Assembly (NCBI GenBank): GCA_043808545.1
Contig: JAZDEU010000049.1
Coordinates: 1 to 18,122, forward strand
Source: JAZDEU01 sp043808545
Lineage (GTDB): Bacteria > Patescibacteriota > Patescibacteriia > JAZDEU01
DNA length: 18,122 bases
Direction of reading: 5' to 3'
Below the pieces are notes generated by a model. It was not told the origin of the DNA, made no database searches, and worked only from the letters and a program-made list of their open reading frames with translations. A program made the translations under genes and the position numbers. This document shows positions 11,298 to 18,122 of the stretch, piece after piece. Numbering within the stretch: position 1 is the stretch's first letter; every line of letters starts with the position of its first letter.

Positions 11298-12503
11298 ATG
11301 CGAGTATTAATGTTCGGCTGGGAATTTCATCCTCACAACAGCGGCGGACTAGGCATGGCTTGTTTAGGGCTAACGCGCGCGCTCACAAAGCAAGGGGTAG
11401 AGATTACCTTCGTATTACCTAAAAAATTAGAAGGATACTCAAATAATTTAAAGATTATTTTCCCCGACAATAAGCTGGATTTTTTTAATTTCTCTTTTGT
11501 TGATTCTCTATTATATCCTTATGTTAACGAAGAACAATATCTTAAACTTTTCACATCTTCCTTGGAAACAAATATCTACGGAAAAAATTTATTTGAGGAA
11601 GTTTTACGATATGCCTTTTTAGCAAGAGGCATCGCAAAAAGAGAAAAGTTTGATATTATTCACGCCCATGACTGGCTAACTTTTAAAGCAGGCGTCGTCG
11701 CAAAAGATGCAAGCAAAAAAAAATTAATTATTCATGTTCATTCAACTGAGTTTGATCGTACAGGCGGAAACGGCGTTAATCAAAGGGTATATGATATAGA
11801 AAAAGAAGGGATGGAAAGAGCTGATGGGATAATAGCAGTATCAAATTTCACTAAAAACATAATCATAAACCGCTACAACATTCCATCTAAAAAGATTGAA
11901 GTTATCCACAATAGCGTAGACATTAATGATTATGAAATAAACGAAGGAATGGACATCTTACCTCTTAAAAAACTGGGTTATAAATTAGTGACATTCGTAG
12001 GAAGAATTACTTTACAAAAAGGTCTTGATTATTTTCTCTATGCCGCTAAAATAATCAGCGAGCATATTAAAAAAGTAAAATTCGCTGTTGTTGGTTCAGG
12101 AGATATGGAAAGACAAATGATTATAGAAACTGCAAAATTAGGCATCTCCGATAAAGTTATTTTTTCAGGATTTTTAAGAGGGGGCGAATTATCAAGAATT
12201 TACAAATCTTCTGATTTATTTATAATGCCATCTGTTTCCGAACCGTTCGGACTGACTGCCTTAGAGGCAATCCTTCATGAAACGCCTGTATTAATCTCAA
12301 AACAATCCGGCGTTTCAGAGTCATTATCACATGCGCTTAAAGTTGACTTCTGGGATACTAATGAAATTGCGAATCAAGCGATCTCCGCCCTTCGCTATAA
12401 TTCAATGCGGAGATGTTTAAGAGATTACAGCAAAGAAGAAATTAAAAGATATAGCTGGAATGAAGCGGCGCTAAAATGCAAAGCAATGTATCAAAATATT
12501 TAA
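11298..12503 (+). CDS. GT4-family glycosyltransferase, glycogen-synthase-like
   Basis: 401 residues with the GT-B fold of retaining transferases. The N-terminal domain begins MRVLMFGWEFHPHNSGGLGM. GGLG (16-19) is the nucleotide-sugar loop found in glycogen and sucrose synthases, followed by HAHDW (122-126). The C-terminal domain has GRITLQKG (235-242) and the E-x7-E motif SEPFGLTALEA (Glu315, Glu323). Its neighbours (debranching enzyme and GH57 amylase) make elongation of an alpha-1,4-glucan from ADP- or UDP-glucose the likeliest role. It is shorter than the bacterial GT5 GlgA and closer to the GT4 synthases of archaea and CPR bacteria. Another sugar acceptor cannot be excluded. Start at the first ATG, 20 bases after glgX; no Shine-Dalgarno. 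Confidence 0.87.
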   Translation: MRVLMFGWEFHPHNSGGLGMACLGLTRALTKQGVEITFVLPKKLEGYSNNLKIIFPDNKLDFFNFSFVDSLLYPYVNEEQYLKLFTSSLETNIYGKNLFEEVLRYAFLARGIAKREKFDIIHAHDWLTFKAGVVAKDASKKKLIIHVHSTEFDRTGGNGVNQRVYDIEKEGMERADGIIAVSNFTKNIIINRYNIPSKKIEVIHNSVDINDYEINEGMDILPLKKLGYKLVTFVGRITLQKGLDYFLYAAKIISEHIKKVKFAVVGSGDMERQMIIETAKLGISDKVIFSGFLRGGELSRIYKSSDLFIMPSVSEPFGLTALEAILHETPVLISKQSGVSESLSHALKVDFWDTNEIANQAISALRYNSMRRCLRDYSKEEIKRYSWNEAALKCKAMYQNI

Positions 12504-12518
12504 ATTTTTTCTAATTTT

Positions 12519-13727
12519 ATGCCTTCTGTTTGTTTTTATTTTCAAGTTCATCAACCATGGCGGATTAAGCCTTATAAAATTTTTGATATTGGCGATGACC
12601 ATAATTATTTTAATTATAATAATTTTGGTAATTTAAATAATGAGGAGATTTTAAAAAAAGTCGCTAGGAATTGCTATATCCCGACAAATCAAATTCTTTT
12701 AGAATTATTAAAAAAATATCCTGAATTTAAAATTAGCTTTTCTATTTCTGGAGTAGCGCTTGAACAATTTGAGAAATTTTGTCCTGTATTAATAGAATCA
12801 TTTCAAAAACTGGTTAGAACAGGACGGGTAGAAATGCTTAGCGAAACATATTATCACTCGTTGTCATGCCTTTATTCTAAAGAAGAATTTATAAAACAAG
12901 TTAAAATGCATAAAAAGAAGATAAATGAACTTTTTAATTATTCTCCAAAAGTATTTAGAAACACGGAATTGATATATAATAACGCTCTTGCGGCAGAGGT
13001 TGAAAAGATGGGATATAAAGGAATTTTAGCCGATGGCGTTGATCATATTATGCAATGGAGAAGTCCAAATTTTCTCTATAAACCGGTTGGAGGAAAAAAT
13101 ATAAAATTACTTCTAAAAAACTATCGTTTATCTGATGATATTGCTTTTAGATTTTCACAAACTTCATGGGAAAGCTACCCGCTTTATGCTTCTACATTCG
13201 CTGAATGGGTCTCTGTTTATAATGGCAACGGAGAAGTGGTTAATTTATTTATGGATTATGAAACATTCGGAGAACATCAACCTAAAGAATCAAATATTTT
13301 TGAATTTTTGAAATACTTGCCGTATGAAATCCTTAAACATCCCGATAATAATTTCGCAACTCCTTCTGAAATTATTAAAAAATATAATTCTGTGGCAGAA
13401 TTAGATGTCCCCTTCTTTATTTCTTGGGCTGATATAGAGAGAGATCTTTCCGCATGGCTTGAAAATTCTATGCAACAAGAAGCAATTAATAAAATTTATG
13501 AGATTGAAAAAGATGTTTTGAATTTAAATGATGAATTTCTTTTGGAAGACTGGAGAAAATTACAAACATCAGACCATTTTTACTATATGAGCACGAAATG
13601 GTTTTCGGATGGCGATGTCCATAAATATTTTAATCCTTATAATTCACCGTATGAGGCATTTATTTCATATATGAATGTCGTTAATGATTTAAAAATGAGG
13701 ATTGAAAATTATAAAAATATGGTATAA
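12519..13727 (+). CDS. GH57 family glycoside hydrolase (alpha-amylase type)
   Basis: 402 residues. Retaining alpha-glucan hydrolase or transferase of family GH57. The five family motifs can be seen: HQP (11-13), GVALEQF (78-84), FRNTEL with nucleophile Glu150, MDYETFGEH with acid/base Asp246, and SWADIERDLSAW near residue 304. There is no signal peptide, so it acts on intracellular glucan. Its length fits the short amylase-type GH57 proteins rather than the GH57 branching enzymes, which are longer. It follows the GT4 gene by 15 bases and is probably co-transcribed with it. The exact activity (alpha-amylase, 4-alpha-glucanotransferase or branching) cannot be read from the sequence. Confidence 0.92.
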   Translation: MPSVCFYFQVHQPWRIKPYKIFDIGDDHNYFNYNNFGNLNNEEILKKVARNCYIPTNQILLELLKKYPEFKISFSISGVALEQFEKFCPVLIESFQKLVRTGRVEMLSETYYHSLSCLYSKEEFIKQVKMHKKKINELFNYSPKVFRNTELIYNNALAAEVEKMGYKGILADGVDHIMQWRSPNFLYKPVGGKNIKLLLKNYRLSDDIAFRFSQTSWESYPLYASTFAEWVSVYNGNGEVVNLFMDYETFGEHQPKESNIFEFLKYLPYEILKHPDNNFATPSEIIKKYNSVAELDVPFFISWADIERDLSAWLENSMQQEAINKIYEIEKDVLNLNDEFLLEDWRKLQTSDHFYYMSTKWFSDGDVHKYFNPYNSPYEAFISYMNVVNDLKMRIENYKNMV

Positions 13728-13728
13728 T
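13702..13728 (+). promoter_or_regulatory. Possible internal promoter before the DUF5752 gene
   Basis: TTGAAA (13702-13707), a 15-base spacer and TATAAT (13723-13728) preceded by TG. It overlaps the last codons of the GH57 gene and would give a leader of about 60 bases. This could let the small gene be expressed independently of the glycogen operon. The short spacer and AT-rich context make it uncertain. Confidence 0.4.
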
Positions 13729-13796
13729 TATAGCAGAGTTAAAAATAAAAAAATTATATATTTTTTAAAGGTCGAAAAAAATAATTTAACATTAAA

Positions 13797-14150
13797 ATGA
13801 ATATGTTTTTTATGAAAAAAGAAGAAAAGACTCCTGCAATCCCTAAAAAAGCCCCTATTCAAAAAAAGTCTCCGCCTCAAAATAAAGTTGCATCAAAAAA
13901 GATAATGACTGAGGCTTCTCCAGAATGCTCTTTTTGGATAAACAATGGGCCAATCGTAAAAGATTTAGTAGAATTAAGAGATGTTTTAAATTCAATTAGT
14001 GATGAAATGTACGACTATCATACAAAAAGAGACGGAAACGATTTTTCAAAATGGGTTGAGGAAGTACTAAAAGATATAGAATGCGCGCAAAAATTAAAAA
14101 AAGCGAGAAATAGACAAGAAGCAATAATAATCATAGAAAAATACATCTAA
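13797..14150 (+). CDS. DUF5752 family protein
   Basis: 117 residues. The first 35 are Lys/Pro/Gln-rich and probably disordered. From residue 42 a compact domain follows: CSFWINNGPIVKDLVEL, then DVLNSISDEMYDYHTKRDGN and DFSKWVEEVLKD. The FW-x-NNGP, YHT and DF-x-KWVEE-V pattern is that of DUF5752 as I remember it. The function of that family is not established. It lies 69 bases after the GH57 gene, and the family is known to me beside glycogen genes in CPR genomes, so a role in alpha-glucan handling is an inference. The ATG at 13797 may be replaced by an ATG five codons later. Confidence 0.75.
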   Translation: MNMFFMKKEEKTPAIPKKAPIQKKSPPQNKVASKKIMTEASPECSFWINNGPIVKDLVELRDVLNSISDEMYDYHTKRDGNDFSKWVEEVLKDIECAQKLKKARNRQEAIIIIEKYI

Positions 14151-14170
14151 TAAACTACAATAACTTTACT

Positions 14171-14286
14171 GGAGGACATTGAACTACTACGCCAAAAATT
14201 TTTGTATGTTAGTGAAACCCTGCGGAAAGCGAGGTTCCTGCTTCCGTGCCAATCAATGGATTTTAGATGTAGCGTTAAAGATAAAA
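14171..14286 (+). other. Structured GC-richer region, possible small RNA
   Basis: Between the DUF5752 gene and the terminator lies a stretch richer in GC than its surroundings. CATTGA (14177-14182) can pair with TCAATG (14253-14258). Inside, CGGAAAGC (14223-14230) pairs with GCTTCCG (14240-14246) with one bulged A. It could be a small RNA or the long 3' UTR of the operon. A short frame starting at ATG 14206 runs into the terminator. I do not recognise a known RNA family. Confidence 0.3.
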
Positions 14287-14329
14287 AATACCAGTAATTT
14301 GCTTTAGGCAGCAAACTGGTATTTTTTTT
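14287..14329. terminator. Bidirectional intrinsic terminator
   Basis: AATACCAG (14287-14294) pairs with CTGGTATT (14316-14323). An inner stem of TTGCT with AGCAA sits around the loop TTAGGC. Eight T residues follow on the + strand (14322-14329), and a run of A before the stem gives six T on the minus strand. It separates the convergent glycogen (+) and metG (-) operons. Confidence 0.92.
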
Positions 14330-14348
14330 ATTATACTAAAATATTACT

Positions 14349-15863
14349 TTATACTCTCGGAAATAAAGCATCTACCTTTTTAAATTCGCCAAATTCAACA
14401 CTTCCCCATTTTCGCGCATATTCTAATGTTTTTCCAGATTCAATATCAGCAATTCCTAAAATATCAAAAATTTTATCAGCTGTATCCGGCATAAAAGGCT
14501 TTAACATCCATGCGATATGGCGTATAGCTTCTACTACTGTAAATAATATCTCACATGCTTTTTCATTCTCTCCATTTTTAATAAGTTCCCAAGGTTTTGT
14601 CTCAGCAATAATCCCATCGCACTCTTTTATTAACTTATTTGCAACTGCCAAAGCTTCATTTAATAAAAAATTATCCATCTTTTTTATATATTCAGTCCAA
14701 TATTTCGCGATATTAAATCTATCCGTTATTCGCGTTGATTCGCTTTCAAATTCGCGTTGATTAGCATTAAGCATCATAGTAATAGTCCGAGAAACCAAAT
14801 TACCCAACCCATTTGCCAAATCCCCGTTATACCGCGCTTCAAATTTCGCATAAGAAAAATCTCCATCTTTCATCGTTGGTATTTCTGCGAGCAGATAATA
14901 TCTAAACGCGTCAACTCCATATTTTTCCATTATCTCAAAAGGATCAACGACATTTCCTAATGACTTGCTCATTTTCTGTCCATCAGAACTTATAAATCCA
15001 TGTATTAAAATTTGCTTAGATGGCGTAATGCCGGCTGACATAAGCATCGCCTGCCACATAGCAGACTGTTGGCGTAAATTATCTTTCCCCGCTATTTGAA
15101 AAACCGGCCACCATTTATTGAATTTCTCCATATCATCAGACCATCCGATAGCAGAAATATAATTTACTAAAGCGTCAAACCAGACATAGATAACATGTTT
15201 TGCGTCATTCGGAACTTCTACTCCCCAAGGCATTTTTTCGCGCAGTCGCGAGATGCTAAAATCCTGCAAACCTCCTTCAACAAAACTCTTTATCTCATTC
15301 AGCTTTTCTTTCGGCAATACAAACTGATCATCTTTTTTATATAAATCAAGCAACGCAGTTTGATACTTAGAAAATCTAAAAAAATAATTTTCCTCTTCAA
15401 TTTCTTCAATCTCTAAATTAGGATGAAGCGGACATTTTTCATTGTTCAGTTCTGAATCAGTTTTCTCCAGTTCGCATCCCACGCAATATTTCACTTTATA
15501 TTCTTTTTTATAAATATCTCCATTCTGAAAACAACGGCGCCAAAATTCTTGCGCCGATGCTATATGATGCTCATCATTAGTTCTAATAAAATTTGTATAG
15601 CTAATATTTAAACTTTTTCCCAATCTTTTAAATATTTCCGCGTATTTATCGCAGAATTCCTGCGGCGCCAGCCCTTCAGCTTGCGCCGTTTTATAAATCT
15701 TTTGCCCATGCTCATCTGTTCCAATATTGAAAAAAACTTCTTTTCCATTTAATCTCGCATACCGCGCGATAACATCGGCCTGAATAAATTCTAAAGCATG
15801 CCCGAGATGCGGAGTGGCATTCACATACGGGAGGGTGGTTGTTATATAAAAAGTTTTTTTCAT
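14349..15863 (-). CDS. metG: Methionyl-tRNA synthetase
   Basis: 504 residues. Charges initiator and elongator tRNA-Met (class Ia). HLGH is at 19-22 and KMSKS at 297-301. The zinc knuckle uses Cys127, Cys130, Cys144 and His147. KPW in the anticodon-binding helical domain (AETKPWELI) is conserved, and the protein ends with LFPRV just after that domain, so it lacks the C-terminal tRNA-binding (EMAP-like) extension of longer MetRS. Residues of about 366-382 (NANQREFESESTRITD) are repeat-like and correspond to the direct repeats at 14729-14762. It is the last gene of a minus-strand operon, 41 bases after the FG-GAP-like gene. Start ATG 15863, first in frame, no Shine-Dalgarno. Confidence 0.97.
   Translation of the reverse strand: MKKTFYITTTLPYVNATPHLGHALEFIQADVIARYARLNGKEVFFNIGTDEHGQKIYKTAQAEGLAPQEFCDKYAEIFKRLGKSLNISYTNFIRTNDEHHIASAQEFWRRCFQNGDIYKKEYKVKYCVGCELEKTDSELNNEKCPLHPNLEIEEIEEENYFFRFSKYQTALLDLYKKDDQFVLPKEKLNEIKSFVEGGLQDFSISRLREKMPWGVEVPNDAKHVIYVWFDALVNYISAIGWSDDMEKFNKWWPVFQIAGKDNLRQQSAMWQAMLMSAGITPSKQILIHGFISSDGQKMSKSLGNVVDPFEIMEKYGVDAFRYYLLAEIPTMKDGDFSYAKFEARYNGDLANGLGNLVSRTITMMLNANQREFESESTRITDRFNIAKYWTEYIKKMDNFLLNEALAVANKLIKECDGIIAETKPWELIKNGENEKACEILFTVVEAIRHIAWMLKPFMPDTADKIFDILGIADIESGKTLEYARKWGSVEFGEFKKVDALFPRV
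14729..14762. repeat. Direct 12-bp repeats in metG
   Basis: TTCGCGTTGATT occurs at 14729-14740 and again at 14751-14762, separated by CGCTTTCAAA. The stretch encodes NANQREFESEST of MetRS, in the variable connection between the catalytic and anticodon-binding domains. The + strand leader of glgX has loosely related words (AAATCAAC, CGCGGATTTGACGCGGA). Confidence 0.6.
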
Positions 15864-15904
15864 ATATTTAAAAGTTTATTAGTGTGAACTCTATTAAAAA
15901 ATAA

Positions 15905-16729
15905 TCAATATCCTAAATAGCAATCATCCACATCCGCAAATGTCCCTTGCGAATTTAAAATCGCTTTTTCTTTTAAGCATTGGTTGGTTCGCAATACAAT
16001 TTCTCCATCTTGAGTATCCCAAAATTCAGGCGCGGTTTCAAAATTTCCGTTTGGATTAAGCTCTTTATCTCTTAACCATTCATTATAACTTGCTGGGAAC
16101 ATATTATTTGCTTTCACATATCCATCAGTCCCTTTCGTTTTATCATATTGCCACTCGTATATCTCTTTCCACGGCCATGCGAATTGGAATAATCTGAACG
16201 AATGAACAATTTCCGACATGCCGTCGTCATCAACATCAATTAGTTCTACTCTATTAAATAAATTACTATTATGCAATTTCACCTCAAAATTTTCTCCGTT
16301 CCACTCATAAAAATAAAATGGCTTAAAAGATCCGCTACCCATATTCTGATACATTACCGCAACATCAAGGTTAGAATTGCCATTCAAATCCCCGACTTGC
16401 CACCACTCAAATCCTTCTCCGTATCCAGGCAGTTCCAAAAAATAGCCGTCTTCACGCAACAAAATAATTTTTGAAATCCCCATGTACTCCAGATAATCTT
16501 TATTAATTAAAACTAATTTTGATTTTAACTTTTCATCCCGTCTGTTATCATATTTAATATCTATAAAGTATTCTCCAATAATTCTATAATTATGATATTG
16601 AGCGGGTAAATCCGAGTTGAATATAAACGCAGAATTATTTTTAACTAATTTAATATAAACAATGAACCCTGCTAAAAGCAACCACAAAATGATAGCAATA
16701 AATTTGTATTTTTTAATAAAACCAAACAT
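15905..16729 (-). CDS. Membrane-anchored protein with FG-GAP/VCBS-like repeats
   Basis: 274 residues. One N-terminal membrane helix (8-29, IAIILWLLLAGFIVYI) preceded by lysines would leave the rest outside the membrane. Two Asp-rich loops, VGDLNGNSNLDVAV (112-125) and LIDVDDDGMSEIV (163-175), match the calcium-binding loop of FG-GAP/VCBS beta-propeller repeats. Too few repeats are visible for a full propeller. Two late cysteines (in QCLKEK and DDCYLGY) could form a disulphide. The gene starts six bases after the upstream 414-residue gene and precedes metG. The likely role is at the cell surface (binding or envelope); the exact function is unknown. Confidence 0.7.
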   Translation of the reverse strand: MFGFIKKYKFIAIILWLLLAGFIVYIKLVKNNSAFIFNSDLPAQYHNYRIIGEYFIDIKYDNRRDEKLKSKLVLINKDYLEYMGISKIILLREDGYFLELPGYGEGFEWWQVGDLNGNSNLDVAVMYQNMGSGSFKPFYFYEWNGENFEVKLHNSNLFNRVELIDVDDDGMSEIVHSFRLFQFAWPWKEIYEWQYDKTKGTDGYVKANNMFPASYNEWLRDKELNPNGNFETAPEFWDTQDGEIVLRTNQCLKEKAILNSQGTFADVDDCYLGY

Positions 16730-16735
16730 AAAAAA

Positions 16736-17980
16736 TTATTCTTTGTAATAAAAATAATAAAACAAAAATTGAGGAATTCCTTCTGGATATATTCCTTCAG
16801 CTTTAGTATCCGATCTATATTGAGTATATAATTTTAATGGATTATTCTTGTCTTTAAAATCAAAGGTGGTTGGTCTTTCTCTGACCCAAGCATAGTATGC
16901 GGCGGATGCCCTAATCACATCCGCTATTTTTGTATAATCAAAATCATATCCTAATCTTTTCAGAGTAGTTATAGATTGCAGCGCTTCCAACCCCATTAAC
17001 CCGCTTTCGCCGATATAACGATCATCAAGATGTATTTCTTTGCCAAATCTGATTTCCTGCGCGATTGTCGCTTTTAAAATAATCGGATCAATATCAAACT
17101 CTTTGCTGGCAATCTCAATCTCTTTATCGTATGTTGTGAAATTTTTTATTGGCGCAGGGATCTTTTTAAATTCAACTTCCTTGCCGATTTCTCTGTATAA
17201 CTCACTGACTAATTTTATAATATCATCAGATGTTTTGGGATTACTTTGTTTTTCCGCCTGTCCATCATCTTGTTGTTCATCCTCGTCTTTTGCAATTCCC
17301 AAATACATCCAAACATAATTTAATGTCGGCATCCTATCCGCCCAAAATTCAATATAATGATTTGATTTTTCTAAATTCAAATAAAATCTCCTTTCTTCGG
17401 TATCGCCTTTTAAATTTCTCCCCTGCCAAAACCAATTTTTGCCCCACCAATTCCCAGATTTATTCTTCTGTATTTGCCCATCTATGATCAATTTCACATC
17501 ATCGCTATCTCCTTTTCTTTTTTCGCAAATAACACCCGCGTCTAAAATCCGCAATGGCAAATCGATCAAAGCTAATGCTATCCATGGTCTTCTATTTCCA
17601 TCTTGAGCTTGCTCTTGCAAACTTAATTTAATATCATTTGGATTTTTTATTTCCGCAATTCTCGGTTCTTCGTCAATCACAGCTCCTCGTTTTGGAATAA
17701 ACTTTATTTCATGCGTTCCGACTTTAAAATCTAAAATAAAAATCACAGTTTTAGATAATCCTTTTAACTCTGTGCCGTTCCACGCAGTCGGAATATCATA
17801 ATACTGCGGATTATTTTCAACTGACATCTCTCTAAATTTTATGCCGTCCACTTCCACTCGCAAATCCTCTCCGCCAAATAATCCAAAAAACTTGCCTTTT
17901 TTACAACTTGCTTTAATTAAAATTGAATATACACCGTCCTTATCAGCTGTAAATTTATACTTAAATTGTTCTTTTATCAA
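16736..17980 (-). CDS. Protein with two beta-modules and a lysozyme-like domain
   Basis: 414 residues. Residues 1-110 and 130-228 look like two copies of one beta-sandwich module. Both contain DLRVEVDG or DVKLIIDG, then W-x-G-x2-LKG, then a strand ending in H-x-I-x-F. They could bind sugar or envelope polymers. After a Gln/Asp linker (231-250), residues 285-370 resemble a soluble lytic transglycosylase fold: FDIDPIILKATIAQEIRFG with a possible catalytic Glu309, and GESGLMGLE (324-332) like the GxxGLMQ motif. Peptidoglycan cleavage is thus plausible but unproven. The start is taken as TTG at 17980, because an in-frame stop lies just upstream and the first internal ATG (residue 52) would remove half of module 1. 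No signal peptide is visible, which is odd for a wall enzyme. First gene of a three-gene operon ending in metG. Confidence 0.68.
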   Translation of the reverse strand: MIKEQFKYKFTADKDGVYSILIKASCKKGKFFGLFGGEDLRVEVDGIKFREMSVENNPQYYDIPTAWNGTELKGLSKTVIFILDFKVGTHEIKFIPKRGAVIDEEPRIAEIKNPNDIKLSLQEQAQDGNRRPWIALALIDLPLRILDAGVICEKRKGDSDDVKLIIDGQIQKNKSGNWWGKNWFWQGRNLKGDTEERRFYLNLEKSNHYIEFWADRMPTLNYVWMYLGIAKDEDEQQDDGQAEKQSNPKTSDDIIKLVSELYREIGKEVEFKKIPAPIKNFTTYDKEIEIASKEFDIDPIILKATIAQEIRFGKEIHLDDRYIGESGLMGLEALQSITTLKRLGYDFDYTKIADVIRASAAYYAWVRERPTTFDFKDKNNPLKLYTQYRSDTKAEGIYPEGIPQFLFYYFYYKE

Positions 17981-17991
17981 TTTATACTAAT

Positions 17992-18020
17992 TTGCTAAAC
18001 TAAATAGGATTTGCTATAAT
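17992..18020 (+). promoter_or_regulatory. Promoter for the + strand gene at the right edge
   Basis: TTGCTA (17992-17997), a 17-base spacer and TATAAT (18015-18020) with TG one base before (extended -10). Transcription would start near 18027, about 35 bases before the ATG at 18062. Confidence 0.6.
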
Positions 18021-18046
18021 AAAATAATATATTATTAATTATTTTA

Positions 18047-18075
18047 ATTATAGCAAAATCTATGTACAAAATCAA
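18047..18075 (-). promoter_or_regulatory. Promoter for the minus-strand lysozyme-like/metG operon
   Basis: On the minus strand, TTGATT (18075-18070), a 17-base spacer and TATAAT (18052-18047) preceded by TGC. Transcription would start near 18040, about 60 bases before the TTG start at 17980. The two -10 regions form a near-perfect inverted repeat (GATTTGCTATAAT at 18008-18020 and ATTATAGCAAAATC at 18047-18060). Confidence 0.6.
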
Positions 18076-18122
18076 ATTGTCCAAGTCAGAGCTTAGCAAG
18101 CTAAAAAGTAAAAAGAAAAAAG
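18062..18122 (+). CDS. Start of an unidentified + strand gene (partial)
   Basis: ATG at 18062 opens a frame that runs off the window after 20 codons: MYKIKLSKSELSKLKSKKKK. It lies at the right distance behind a good promoter. The very basic start could belong to a DNA-binding protein or to a transposase N-terminus of IS630 type, but 20 residues are too few to decide. Confidence 0.45.
   Translation, partial: MYKIKLSKSELSKLKSKKKK

Noticed and set aside
14171..14286. Known small RNA (SRP, 6S, tmRNA, RNase P)
   Set aside because: The conserved core words of these RNAs are missing; GGAAAGC and GCTTCC only loosely recall SRP RNA.
14206..14307. Small protein gene starting at ATG 14206
   Set aside because: The frame runs into the terminator stem, has no ribosome site at a suitable distance and encodes no recognisable motif; the region is better explained as structured RNA or UTR.
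1..18122. Reassigned UGA codon, as in Gracilibacteria and Absconditabacteria
   Set aside because: The FG-GAP-like gene ends in TGA, and none of the well-known proteins needs an in-frame TGA read as an amino acid.

Overview
The window is AT-rich, densely packed bacterial DNA using the standard code (TGA ends at least one gene). It suggests a member of the candidate phyla radiation (Patescibacteria, Parcubacteria-like). The reasons are the pairing of a GH57 amylase with a DUF5752 protein and a GT4 glycogen-synthase-like enzyme, small hypothetical proteins next to a CvpA-type membrane protein, almost no Shine-Dalgarno sites, and many dispersed repeats. Some of those repeats sit in frame inside housekeeping genes. 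The lineage is inferred from gene content and was not tested by phylogeny.

Layout. 1-137: right end of an insertion sequence (tail of an ISL3-type transposase, + strand) that appears to have run into the 3' end of a minus-strand gene. 112-4287 (-): a large UvrD/PcrA-type helicase fused to a RecB-like Fe-S nuclease, followed by an unrecognised 339-residue helical protein. 4281-4775 (+): a single-domain response regulator with its own near-consensus promoter and terminator. 4776-4862: a repeat. 4899-8654 (-): a CvpA-like protein, an unrecognised 168-residue protein and leucyl-tRNA synthetase. 8655-9186: a 0.5-kb intergenic region with a 157-bp MITE/REP-like element and the glycogen-operon promoter. 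9187-14150 (+): GlgX debranching enzyme, GT4 synthase, GH57 amylase and DUF5752, an alpha-glucan (glycogen) module. 14171-14329: a structured region ending in a bidirectional terminator. 14349-17980 (-): a two-module surface/lysozyme-like protein, a membrane-anchored FG-GAP-like protein and methionyl-tRNA synthetase. 17992-18122: two promoters facing each other and the start of a + strand gene.

The most unusual feature is the set of in-frame repeat insertions. The helicase carries two (3610-3741 and 2953-2978). LeuRS carries five (6888-6922, 6774-6801, 6246-6515, 5421-5440, 5147-5205) and MetRS probably one (14729-14762). They belong to a few recurrent families: a CAAAGTT heptamer, a TTGCAATG-type palindrome and a GTCATCCCGAGCG element. 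One is shared with the intergenic element at 8738-8894. The largest LeuRS insert contains, on the opposite strand, a tRNA-like structure and a TTGACA-N17-TATACT promoter. This resembles the logic of Rickettsia palindromic elements: mobile or amplifying repeats tolerated as extra surface peptides in essential proteins.
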